From positions 62,001 through 126,000 of the forward strand of contig JAXLYE010000006.1 in assembly GCA_046351595.1 (NCBI GenBank): a stretch of DNA of 64,000 nucleotides. Direction: 5' to 3'. The translations under genes were made by a program, and so were the position numbers. Shown here piece after piece: positions 17,965 through 25,587 of the stretch; positions within the stretch are counted from its first letter, which is position 1, and the number at the start of each line of letters is the position of its first letter. The DNA comes from JAXLYE01 sp046351595 (GTDB lineage: Bacteria; Myxococcota_A; Polyangia; Palsa-1104; JAEUJZ01). Below the pieces are notes generated by a model. That model was not told the DNA's origin. It searched no databases and was given only the letters and a program-made list of their open reading frames with translations.

Positions 17965-19710
17965 GTGGTGCCGCCGGACAGACCGCTGATGCTCTGGGCA
18001 TACGGAACGCTGGTCGTTCCCGCGCCCAGCGCCTCAGCGGCGCGCGCGCCCGAAGGCGTCGTTGCACGTGCCCGTAGCGGAACCACCCCGTGGTCGTCGC
18101 CCGGTTGGGCATCCGTTCCGTTGGGGTTCGCCGCGTCGAGCCGTCGGTGCAGAGGGCGTGGTGGCTGCGCCGTTCCCGACAGCCCCAGCGCATTGGACGC
18201 CAGCGCGCAGTAGTAGTACGGGGTCGCCGGCGTCAGCCCTGCCACCGCCTGCGAGAAGCCAGCGTGGCTCCCAGCGCGGAGCGCCGACCTTGGTGCCGAA
18301 GGTGCGTTGCACGTGCCGGGGCTGGTGAACCACCCCGTGGTCGCATCCCTCTGCTGGCCGAGCGTGGCCGCCGTTCCGACGTCACCGACGCGCCAAGCTC
18401 ACCGTGGGCGCCAGCGCCGGCGTGGTCTCCGTACGCCAAGCCGTACGGGTTCTGCGCGATGGCGCAGTAGTAGTACTTGGTGCCCGGCAGCAGGCCGCCG
18501 ACGCTCTGCGCGTACGGAACCGCGCTGCTGCCCGAGCCCAGCGCCGTGCCGCTGCTCGACGGAGCGCGCAGACCGAAGGCGTCATTGCACGCCGCGGGAC
18601 TGCTGGTGTCGTAACGGAACCAGCCCGTGGTGGCCGCGCCGTTGGGGTTGCCGCTGCCGTTGAGCGTGGCGCCGCTGGCCGACAGCCCCGAGGCCGCGCT
18701 GGTGGTGACCACGGGCGGCCCCGCCGTGGTGAACGAGCGCACCGCGCCGAAGGCGGTGCCCTCGCTGCTCGACACAATGGCGCAGTAATAGTACGTGGTG
18801 CCGCCGGACAGACCGCTGATGCTCTGGGCATACGGAACGCTGGTCGTTCCCGCGCCCAGCGCCGTGCCGCTGGTCAGCGGCGCGCGGCTCCCGAAGGCGT
18901 CGTTGCACGTGCCGGGGTTGGTGGAGCTGTAGCGGAACCACCCCGTGGTCGTCGCCCGGTTGGGCGTTCCGGTTCCGTTGAGCACCGCGGAGGTGGCCGT
19001 GAAGCTGCTCGCCGCCTCCGTCGTCGCCGTCGGGGCAGAGGGCGTGGTGAAGCTGCGTACCGTTCCCACCGACAGCCCCAGCGCATCTGGGCATACGGAC
19101 GCCAGCGCGCAGTAGTAGTACGGGGTCGCCGGCGTCAGCCCTGCCACCGCCTGCGAGAAGCCAGCGTACGAGGTCCCCGCTCCCAGCGCGGAGCCGCCGA
19201 TGGCGCAGTAGTAGTAGCGCGCCGACCTTGGTGCCGAAGGTGTCGTTGCACGTGCCGGGGCTGGCCGTGCCGTAGCGGAACCACCCCGTGGTCGCATCCC
19301 CGTTGGGGTTGGCCGAGCCCTGCAGCGTGGCCGCCGTTCCCGACGTCACCGACGCGCTTCCCGTGCTCACCGTGGGCGCCAGCGCTGGCGTGGTGAAGCT
19401 CTGCAGCTCTCCGTACGCCAAGCCGTACGGGTTCTGCGCGATGGCGCAGTAGTAGTACTTGGTGCCCGGCAGCAGGCCGCCGACGCTCTGCGCGTACGGA
19501 ACCGCGCTGCTGCCCGAGCCCAGCGCCGTGCCGCTGCTCGACGGAGCGCGGACGCCGAAGGTGTCATTGCAGGCCGCCGGACTGGTGGTGTCGTAACGGA
19601 ACCAGCCCGTGGCAGAAGCGCCGTTGGGGTTGCCGCTGCCGTTGAGCGTGGCGCTGCCCGTCGCGATGCCCGAGGCCGCAAGCGTGGCTGCCGTCGGCGC
19701 GCCCGCCGTG
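17087..19710 (-). repeat. Three-module higher-order repeat within the giant gene
   Basis: On the plus strand the same trio of module types (called B, C, A) recurs with near identity at 17087, 17929 and 18729, with a diverged fourth trio from 19711. B is marked by GAACGAGCGCACCGCGCCG, C by GAAGCTGCGTACCGTTCCC, A by the CTCTGCAGCTCTCCGTACGCC block. Spacings are 842, 800 and 982 bp; the intact trio would be about 948 bp. Outer modules are much less alike, so the centre was duplicated or homogenised recently. Confidence 0.8.
17912..18440 (-). pseudogene. Scrambled middle trio of the repeat gene (many short deletions)
   Basis: Compared with the intact copies at 17087-17900 and 18729-19400, this stretch keeps near-identical blocks but has at least ten small deletions or replacements of 1 to about 35 bases and one of about 100 bases at its left edge, with hardly any point changes. 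The reading frame is lost repeatedly; only fragments such as SVPYAQSISGLSGGTT and ALASNALGLS survive. Either an assembly error in a collapsed repeat or a real broken copy. Confidence 0.75.
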
Positions 19711-21038
19711 GTAAGCGAGAGGACCGAGCCGAAGACCGTGCCCTCGCTGCTTGCGGCGATGGCGCAGTAATAGTACGTGGTGCCGCCGGACAGGCCGCTG
19801 ATGCTCTGGGCGAACGGGACGCTGGTGGTGCCCGGGCCCAGGGCCACGCCGCCCGTCGATGGTGCGCGGCTGCCGAAGGCGTCGTTGCAGGTGCCGGGGT
19901 TGGTGGTGCTGAAGCGGAACCAGCCCGTGGTCTCGGCGCGGTTGGGGGTGCCGCTGCCGTTGAGCGTCGCCGTGGTCGCGGTCAGGCCGGAGGCCGGCTG
20001 CGTGACCACGAGCGGGCTCGCGGGCGTGGTGAAGCTGCGCACCGTGCCCATCCCGAGCCCCAGGGCGTTCGATCCGAGCGCGCAGTAGTAGTACGTCGTG
20101 CCCGGGGTCAGGCCGGCCGCGGCCTGCGAGAAGCTGACATAGGAGGTGCCCGCGCCCAGGGCCGCGCCGCCGACCTTGGTGCCGAAGGTGTCGTTGCACG
20201 TGCCGGGGCTGACGGTGCCGTAGCGGAACCACCCCGTGGTCGCGTCGCCGTTGGGGTTGCCCGAGCCGCGCAGCGTCACCACGGTGCCGGAGGTGATGGT
20301 GGCGCTGCTGGTACTGACCGTCGGCGCCATCGCCGGGGTCGTGAAGCTCTGGATCGCGCCGTACGTGGTCCCGTAGGTGTTGCTGGCGATGGCGCAGAAG
20401 TAGTACGTGGTGCCGGGCAGCAGGCCGGTGATGCCCTGCGCGTACGGGACGCTCGCGCTGCCCGCGCCCAGCGAGGTACCGCTCGTCGCGGGGGTGCGGA
20501 TTCCGAAGGCGTCGTTGCAGGTGCCGGGGCTGGCGAGATCGTAGCGGAACCAGCCGATCGTCGAGGCGGCGACGGGGTTGGCGGAGCCCTCCAGGGTCGC
20601 CGAGCTGCTCGTCAGGCTGCTGGCGGTCCCGGTCGTGACCACCGGCGCCGACGGGATGGTGAACGCCTGGATCGCTCCGAACGCGGTCCCGGAGGCATTC
20701 TTTACTACCGCACAGTAATAGTACGTGACGCCCTGCCGCAGCCCGGTCGTCGTGATCGAGTACGAGACCGTGGAGCTGCCGGCTCCGAGATCGGTGCCGC
20801 TGACCACGGGCACGCGCGTCCCGAACGCATCGTCGCAGGTCCCGGGGTTGGTCGCGCTGTAGCGGAAGTAGCCGATCGTCGACTCGCTTCCCGGTGTGCC
20901 GCTGCCGTTGAGGATGGCCGAGGAGGTCGTGATGCTGCTGGCGGGCAGCGTGGCGGCGGCCGGTGCGGCGGCGAGTGAAGCGGCAGGCGTTCCAAAGATC
21001 AGGACAAATAAGGCTGCACGAAACAAATACAAGTACAC
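18582..21038 (-). CDS. Giant fibronectin-III-like repeat protein, N-terminal part
   Basis: Upstream portion of the giant repeat gene. GTG start at 21038 behind a GGGGGG ribosome site; signal peptide MYLYLFRAALFVLIFGTPAASLA. Five complete modules and part of a sixth follow, again with WFRY, CND, YYYCA and SFTTP. The frame is genuine for about 605 residues, to about 19225. There a 25-bp insertion (19200-19224), itself a copy of the YYYCA-encoding block, shifts the frame, and the remaining residues to 18582 are noise. The correct continuation lies in another minus-strand frame from about 19215 to 18440, giving two more modules, before the scrambled stretch. Likely a secreted adhesin or cell-surface stalk protein; ligand unknown. 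Confidence 0.85.
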   Translation of the reverse strand: MYLYLFRAALFVLIFGTPAASLAAAPAAATLPASSITTSSAILNGSGTPGSESTIGYFRYSATNPGTCDDAFGTRVPVVSGTDLGAGSSTVSYSITTTGLRQGVTYYYCAVVKNASGTAFGAIQAFTIPSAPVVTTGTASSLTSSSATLEGSANPVAASTIGWFRYDLASPGTCNDAFGIRTPATSGTSLGAGSASVPYAQGITGLLPGTTYYFCAIASNTYGTTYGAIQSFTTPAMAPTVSTSSATITSGTVVTLRGSGNPNGDATTGWFRYGTVSPGTCNDTFGTKVGGAALGAGTSYVSFSQAAAGLTPGTTYYYCALGSNALGLGMGTVRSFTTPASPLVVTQPASGLTATTATLNGSGTPNRAETTGWFRFSTTNPGTCNDAFGSRAPSTGGVALGPGTTSVPFAQSISGLSGGTTYYYCAIAASSEGTVFGSVLSLTTAGAPTAATLAASGIATGSATLNGSGNPNGASATGWFRYDTTSPAACNDTFGVRAPSSSGTALGSGSSAVPYAQSVGGLLPGTKYYYCAIAQNPYGLAYGELQSFTTPALAPTVSTGSASVTSGTAATLQGSANPNGDATTGWFRYGTASPGTCNDTFGTKVGALLLLRHRRLRAGSGDLVRWLLAGGGRADAGDPVLLLRAGVRMPRCAGAVGGNGTQLHHALCPDGDDGGGEQLHGHLRGAQRNRNAQPGDDHGVVPLQLHQPRHVQRRLREPRAADQRHGAGRGNDQRSVCPEHQRSVRRHHVLLLRHCVEQRGHRLRRGALVHHGGAARGHHQRGLGAVGQRRHAQRQRQPQRRGHHGLVPLRHQQSRGVQ

Positions 21039-21056
21039 GCAATGCCCCCCGGCAGT

Positions 21057-21076
21057 GTTGACACAAAATAGTCAAC
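21057..21076. promoter_or_regulatory. Dyad in the upstream region of the giant repeat gene
   Basis: GTTGAC and GTCAAC arms around an 8-base AT-rich loop, 19 bp before the GTG start of the repeat gene, in an AT-rich pocket (21055-21115) that also holds a second small hairpin at 21091-21109 with an A-run in its loop. A regulator site or 5'-UTR structure is plausible; no convincing -10/-35 pair could be fixed. Confidence 0.35.
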
Positions 21077-21270
21077 TGTGTGCGGCGAGTCGAGCAGAAA
21101 AAAGGCTCGCATTCTGGAATTGGGAAGCGCCGAACAGAGTCTGGCCGCGATCCAAAGGAGTCACAACGGGTTGCCGGAATCGGACGGACAGCGGGCACAA
21201 GACAGACACAGAGGATGCTCACGATCGCGCCGGTGAGGGAAGGGGCCGGCGCGATCCGGAGGGAGCTGGA

Positions 21271-21570
21271 TCACGCGGGCGGCCGCGTGCCTGTTTGCGG
21301 CGGCGGGACGGTCCGATCCTGCTCGAGCGCGAAGCGCCCCGCGGTGCGTCCGAAGCGGCGCAGGAAGAGCACCCGGCGCAGGGGCCGCGAGCAGCCGGGC
21401 TCCGTACACAGCTCGACGCAGAGCCGGCGGAACGGATCGCCGGTCGGGACGCGGTGACCGGCGCCGCTCGCGCGCAGCGTGATCAGCACCTCGTCAGGCC
21501 CGCTGCGCGCGACCTCGGCGGACACCGTCTTTTGCATCACGAGCAGGCCGAGCAGACCGAGCGCGCCCAT
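21271..21570 (-). CDS. Small membrane-anchored protein with GHRVPTGDPFRRL motif
   Basis: A 99-residue protein: N-terminal hydrophobic anchor (MGALGLLGLLVMQKTVSA) and a compact domain containing GHRVPTGDPFRRL, CVELCTEPGC and a basic LRRVLFLRRFGR stretch. The GHxxPTGDPxR motif resembles the non-haem C-terminal domain of some multihaem cytochromes, but there is no CxxCH here, so it may be a detached domain. ATG 21570 lies 2 bp after the stop of the upstream gene, so the two are translationally coupled. Function unknown. Confidence 0.6.
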   Translation of the reverse strand: MGALGLLGLLVMQKTVSAEVARSGPDEVLITLRASGAGHRVPTGDPFRRLCVELCTEPGCSRPLRRVLFLRRFGRTAGRFALEQDRTVPPPQTGTRPPA

Positions 21571-21572
21571 CG

Positions 21573-22028
21573 CTACTTCTTCAGCAGGCCCGGTCCCGGC
21601 GCGATCAGGATGTCGTAGGGCAGGGCGCGCTTGACCGGGGCCAGCTTCGCGCCGCCCGGCAGCTTCGCGGCGATGGCGCGGGCCTCGGTCGCGAAGGGGG
21701 CGCGGTACTCGATGCGAGTGCCCTGGCTCCCGAGCAGCGGCTCCTCCGGCGAATCGACCACCTCGGTGCGCAGGATGGGAAGCTCCAGCGCTGCGATCGC
21801 GGCGGCGATGCGACCGGCCGCGCGCTCCAGGCCCGCGCTCTTGTTCGCCTCGATGCGGATGCGCGGGCCCGCGATCGGCATGAGCACGATCTCGTGGTGC
21901 AGCGGCTCGCGGCGCCACTCGCTCTTGATCTCGAGCAGCCAGACCATGACCTTGCTGGACTGCGGCCAGCACGGCTGCGCGCTGCCCCAGTAGTGGTGGA
22001 TGGAGCTCGGGATCTCGATCTGCGCCAC
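21573..22028 (-). CDS. Hypothetical 151-residue protein, weak LytR C-terminal-like domain
   Basis: GTG start, no signal peptide. Residues 1-55 are rich in Trp and His (IHHYWGSAQPCWPQ, VMVWLLEIKSEWRR). Residues 56-151 (IRIEANKSAGLERAAGRIAAAI, ILRTEVVDSP, TRIEYRAPFATEARAIAAKL, YDILIAPGPGLL) follow the beta-alpha-beta order of the LytR/CpsA/Psr C-terminal domain, where a gained peptide-like strand is followed by a paired domain; this is a weak pattern match. It is divergent from the TetR gene, with which it shares the 94-bp region holding a promoter and dyad. Confidence 0.55.
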   Translation of the reverse strand: MAQIEIPSSIHHYWGSAQPCWPQSSKVMVWLLEIKSEWRREPLHHEIVLMPIAGPRIRIEANKSAGLERAAGRIAAAIAALELPILRTEVVDSPEEPLLGSQGTRIEYRAPFATEARAIAAKLPGGAKLAPVKRALPYDILIAPGPGLLKK

Positions 22029-22054
22029 GGCGCCGGGCTTGCCCGGCCCGGGTC

Positions 22055-22085
22055 TTGACAGTTCATAGTACGGTCATAATATGAT
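22055..22085 (+). promoter_or_regulatory. Sigma-70-like promoter with overlapping dyad upstream of tetR
   Basis: TTGACA at 22055-22060 is a perfect -35. TAATAT at 22077 (16-bp spacer) or TATGAT at 22080 (19-bp spacer) can serve as -10. A dyad TCATA-A-TATGA (22074-22084) overlaps the -10, as expected for an autorepressing TetR regulator. AT content is far above the surroundings. Confidence 0.5.
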
Positions 22086-22122
22086 CAACATACGATGACG
22101 CGGTTGCACAGGGAGCCTTGAG

Positions 22123-22713
22123 ATGAGCACGAAGCTTATGCGCAAGGAGCGCTCGCACGAAACCATCCTCGAGTCGGCGGGCCGGCTGCTGCGGTCGCGC
22201 GGGATCTCGGGTGCGCGCGTGGCGGACGTGATGCAGGGCGCCGGGCTGACCGTAGGCGGCTTCTACGCGCACTTTGCCTCGAAGGACGAGCTGGTGAGCG
22301 AGGTGCTGCGGCGGCTCGGCGCCGAGCACCGCGAGCGCCTGTTCGCGCGCATCGAAGAGAAGCCGGCGGCCGATCGCGCGGAGGTCATCCTGAAGCGCTA
22401 CCTGTCGGCCGCGCACCGCGATGCCACAGATCAGGGCTGCCCGTTCCCCGCGGTCATCGGCGAGGTCGGGACCACCGCGCCCGAGCAGCGCGACGTGCTG
22501 GCGGAAGAGGTGGCCCTGATGGTCGAGCGGCTGGAGTCGCTGCTGCCGGCTTCCAAGAGCGCCCGCACGCGGACGCTCGCCCTGGGCCTGGTCGCGCTGA
22601 TGGTCGGCGGCCTGAGCCTGGCGCGGGCGCTGCGCGGGACCGAGCTGTCCGACGAGGTGATCCGCGCCTGCCGGGCGCTGGGTGCGGCGGCGGTGCGCGG
22701 GATGGAGAAGTGA
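22123..22713 (+). CDS. TetR/AcrR family transcriptional regulator
   Basis: A 196-residue dimeric repressor. The N-terminal helix-turn-helix is clear (HETILESAGRLLRSRGISGARVADVMQGAGLTVGGFYAHFASKDELV), with the YxHFxSKDEL signature at residues 48-57. The C-terminal ligand domain keeps the GCPFPAVIGEV motif of the AcrR subgroup that has a C-terminal domain like TetR_C_11. Start ATG 22123. Upstream lies a strong promoter with a dyad over the -10, probably its own operator. The next gene is a thiolase on the same strand, 66 bp away across four tandem repeats, so it is the likely target. Confidence 0.93.
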   Translation: MSTKLMRKERSHETILESAGRLLRSRGISGARVADVMQGAGLTVGGFYAHFASKDELVSEVLRRLGAEHRERLFARIEEKPAADRAEVILKRYLSAAHRDATDQGCPFPAVIGEVGTTAPEQRDVLAEEVALMVERLESLLPASKSARTRTLALGLVALMVGGLSLARALRGTELSDEVIRACRALGAAAVRGMEK

Positions 22714-22773
22714 CGGGATCACGAAGTGACGGGATCGCGAACTGACGGGATCGCGAACTGAAAGGATCAGGAG
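22710..22773 (+). repeat. Four tandem 16-bp units between tetR and thiolase
   Basis: Units start at 22710, 22726, 22742 and 22758: GTGACGGGATCACGAA, GTGACGGGATCGCGAA, CTGACGGGATCGCGAA and the diverged CTGAAAGGATCAGGAG. The TGA of the first unit is the tetR stop codon and the last unit contains the AGGAG ribosome site of the thiolase gene. Confidence 0.85.
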
Positions 22774-22779
22774 GCAGTC

Positions 22780-24000
22780 ATGTCGACGACGATGATGACG
22801 AGCTATGTACTGGACGCGGTGCGCACGCCGCGCGGACGCGGCAAGGCGGGCAAGGGCGCGCTCTCGGGCGTACACCCGCAGGAGCTGTTCGCGCAGCTGC
22901 TCAACGCGCTGACCGAGCGCGGACTGGAGGCGGCGCGGGTCGATGACGTGATCGTCGGCTGCGTCTCGCAGGCCAACGATCAGGGGGCCAACATCGCGCG
23001 CAACGCGGTGCTGGCGGCCGGCTGGCCGATCGAGGTGCCGGCGACGACCGTCAACCGCTTCTGCGGCTCGGGCGTGCAGGCCACGCACTTCGCCGCCATG
23101 GGCGTCGCCTCGGGCGCCATGGATCTCGTCGTGGCCGGCGGCATCGAGAGCATGTCGCGCGTGCCCATGGGCTCGGACGGCGGCGGCGCAGACGGCGGCA
23201 ACGAGCCGCTGCGCACGCGCTTCCACCAGGTGCCGCAGGGGATCAGCGCGGACCTCATCGCGACCCTCGAGGGCTACACGCGCGAGGACGTCGATCAGAT
23301 CGCGCTCACGTCGCAAAAGCGGGCCGCGCGGGCGGTGGTCGAGGGCCGGTTCAGCCGGTCGCTGGTGCCGGTGAAGGATCCGAAGACGGGCGCGGTGGTG
23401 CTGGCGCGTGACGAGAGCGTGCGCGCCGACACCACGCTCGAGGGGCTCTTGGCGCTGCCGCCCTCGTTCGTGGCGCTCGGCCAGATGTTCGATCCGATCG
23501 CGCTGCGCGCCTACCCATCGGTCAGCGCGATCCGGCACGTCCACACCGCCGGCAACTCGAGCGGGCTCGCCGACGGCGCCGCGGCCGTGGTGCTGGCGTC
23601 CGAGCGCTACGTGCGCGAGACCGGCGTGCGCCCGCGCGCCCGCATCCGCACCCTGACCGCGCTCGGCAGCGAGCCGGTGATCATGCTGACCGCGCCGGCG
23701 CCGACCGCGCAGAAGGCGCTGCGGATCGCGGGACTTGAGGCGCGCGACATCGACCTGTGGGAGATCAACGAGGCCTTCGCCGCCGTGGTCCTGCAGACGG
23801 TGCGTAAGCTCGAGATCGATCCCGAGCGCGTGAACGTCAACGGCGGCGCGATCGCGCTCGGTCACCCGCTGGGCGCGACGGGCGCGATGCTGATCGGTAC
23901 CGTGCTCGATGAGCTCGAGCGCCGCGGCGCGCAGCTCGGCCTGGTCACGATGTGCATCGGCGGCGGCCAGGGCATCGCCACGATCATCGAGCGGATCTGA
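22780..24000 (+). CDS. Acetyl-CoA acyltransferase (thiolase)
   Basis: Thiolase of 406 residues catalysing CoA-dependent cleavage or condensation of 3-ketoacyl-CoA. All active-site elements are visible: nucleophilic Cys95 in NRFCGSGVQ, His362 in GGAIALGHPLGATG, Cys392 in MCIGGGQG, plus NEAFAA and AGNSSGLADGAAA. The length is normal. It could be degradative (FadA-like) or biosynthetic; the sequence alone does not settle this. It lies behind a TetR regulator typical of fatty-acid genes and has a good AGGAG site in the last tandem unit. Confidence 0.93.
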   Translation: MSTTMMTSYVLDAVRTPRGRGKAGKGALSGVHPQELFAQLLNALTERGLEAARVDDVIVGCVSQANDQGANIARNAVLAAGWPIEVPATTVNRFCGSGVQATHFAAMGVASGAMDLVVAGGIESMSRVPMGSDGGGADGGNEPLRTRFHQVPQGISADLIATLEGYTREDVDQIALTSQKRAARAVVEGRFSRSLVPVKDPKTGAVVLARDESVRADTTLEGLLALPPSFVALGQMFDPIALRAYPSVSAIRHVHTAGNSSGLADGAAAVVLASERYVRETGVRPRARIRTLTALGSEPVIMLTAPAPTAQKALRIAGLEARDIDLWEINEAFAAVVLQTVRKLEIDPERVNVNGGAIALGHPLGATGAMLIGTVLDELERRGAQLGLVTMCIGGGQGIATIIERI

Positions 24001-24107
24001 TCCGTGCGCGCGCCGTGCAGGGCGGCGCGCGGCCGAGGGTGAGCGGCCTCATTCCTCGATGATTTGCCCGGCGACCGAACCGACAGTCAAGAACAGGAGG
24101 CCCCGAC

Positions 24108-25565
24108 ATGAGTTCTGGTGCTAAGACGCTCGGTGCGTGCTGCGCGCTCGGGCTGCTGGCAAGCACCGCGAGCTGCGGCACCGAGGCGCCGGGGCAGACG
24201 GACCCCGGGACCCTGACACAGGCGACCGTGGTCTCGAGCATCACCGAGGGCGACTACGTCATCCGCTCGGTCGCAACGGGCAAGTGCATCGACGTCTCGG
24301 CATCGAGCACCGCGGACGGCGCCAAGATCCAGGAGTGGGACTGCAACGGCACCAGCGCGCAGCGCTTCCACGTCTCCCCGACCTCGGACGGCTACTTCAA
24401 GATCCTCAACGTCAACAGCGGCAAGGGCCTGGACATCAAGGACGTCAGTACCGCTCCAAACGCGCTGGTGCAGCAGTGGTCCTACGGCGGCGGCACGAAC
24501 CAGCAGTTCCGCTTCGTCGCGCGCGGCGGCAGCCAGTTCAGCATCCACCCGCGCCACACCGACATGGCTGTGGATCTGTACTGGGGCCGCGCCGACAACG
24601 GCACCATCCTGGTGCAGTACCCCTACGGCGGCACGTCCAACCAGCTGTGGACCTTCGATCTCGTCGGTACCGGGGGCGGGGGCACAGCGCCGCCGGGCAC
24701 GGTCCCGGTCGTGGTCACCAACAGCTGTCCGTTCCCGCTCAACGTGGTGCTGACCGGAGTCAGCGACGTCTCGCTCGAGAAGGACGCCGCGGGCAACAAG
24801 CTGTTCCGGAGCCTCGGCACCGGCGCCGCGTACACGTACTACCCGCCGAGCACCTACCCGAGCGGCCGCGTCGCCGCGTACCGCACCCTGCCCACGCCCG
24901 CCTCGCCGCGCGAGCTGGAGAAGGCCGAGTTCACGCTGGGCCTCGACGGCCGCGGCGGGCAGAACATCTACTACAACCTGACCTACGTCGATCACCTGGG
25001 GCTGCCCATGCGCATCGCGGCCGCGGGCGGCGGCGGCGGCTGTCAGATGGTGCAGTGCAACAAGTCCTACGGCGCCGTCTCGAGCGCCATCGCCGGCGGC
25101 TGTCCCGACGGGCTGCGCTACAGCATGGGCGGCAGCACCGTCTGCCTGGCGCCGCGCTCGTTCTGCCTGGACGGCGAGTACGCGAGCGACCCGCGGCGCG
25201 GCGGCGTCTGCACGCGCCTCGACGGCGAGATCGCCCGCTGCGCCAGCCGCTACCCCGGCCAGTGCAGCCCCGGCGCCGAGAAGACCGCGCAGGTCTACGC
25301 CTGCTCGGGCGGCTTCTTCGCGACCAGCGCCAGGTGGTGCTCGGCCCTGAACCGCGGGATGCTCGACGATCCGGACAGCACCAACGTCTCGCGCTACTAC
25401 AACACCGGCAAGCCGTACAACCTGTACGCGCGCTGGATCCACGAGCAGTGCGGCGCCGTGTACTCGTTCGCCTACGACGACTACCCGATGGCGGCCGGCC
25501 AGGCGGGCTACTTCGAGTGCAACGGCGCCCGCCAGCTGAGCGTCACGTTCTGCCCCGCCGGCTGA
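24108..25565 (+). CDS. Secreted lipoprotein: ricin-B-type lectin plus thaumatin/GH64-like domain
   Basis: A 485-residue lipoprotein (signal to LLASTASC, ribosome site AGGAGG). Residues 48-190 are a beta-trefoil lectin with three related subunits ending in QxF/QxW-type motifs (SAQRFHV, NQQFRFV, NQLWTFD). Residues 200-485 are Cys-rich and start PVVVTNSCPFPLNVVLTG; the end (YSFAYDDYPMAAGQAGYFECNGARQ, ending SVTFCP) resembles the closing strands of thaumatin-like and GH64 beta-1,3-glucanase folds. A carbohydrate-binding or glucan-attacking secreted protein is likely, perhaps in predation. The C-terminal assignment is tentative. Confidence 0.75.
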   Translation: MSSGAKTLGACCALGLLASTASCGTEAPGQTDPGTLTQATVVSSITEGDYVIRSVATGKCIDVSASSTADGAKIQEWDCNGTSAQRFHVSPTSDGYFKILNVNSGKGLDIKDVSTAPNALVQQWSYGGGTNQQFRFVARGGSQFSIHPRHTDMAVDLYWGRADNGTILVQYPYGGTSNQLWTFDLVGTGGGGTAPPGTVPVVVTNSCPFPLNVVLTGVSDVSLEKDAAGNKLFRSLGTGAAYTYYPPSTYPSGRVAAYRTLPTPASPRELEKAEFTLGLDGRGGQNIYYNLTYVDHLGLPMRIAAAGGGGGCQMVQCNKSYGAVSSAIAGGCPDGLRYSMGGSTVCLAPRSFCLDGEYASDPRRGGVCTRLDGEIARCASRYPGQCSPGAEKTAQVYACSGGFFATSARWCSALNRGMLDDPDSTNVSRYYNTGKPYNLYARWIHEQCGAVYSFAYDDYPMAAGQAGYFECNGARQLSVTFCPAG

Positions 25566-25587
25566 GCGTCCGGCGCGGCCTCGGTGC

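Noticed and set aside
15040..18213. Very long open frame on the plus strand opposite the repeat gene
   Set aside because: Arg/Gly/Ala-rich translation with no domain, arises from GC-rich repeats read antisense to a gene with signal peptide and conserved modules.
14914..21038. Tandem repeats as a possible CRISPR array
   Set aside because: The repeats are about 300 bp, lie in coding frame with no spacers, and encode protein modules.
21091..21109. Hairpin with A-run loop as terminator for the small minus-strand genes
   Set aside because: Five-bp arms and the A-run in the loop; no T-tract follows on the minus strand.
22063..23865. 600-codon minus-strand frame over tetR and thiolase
   Set aside because: Shadow of two well-supported plus-strand genes with clear motifs; no recognisable protein features.
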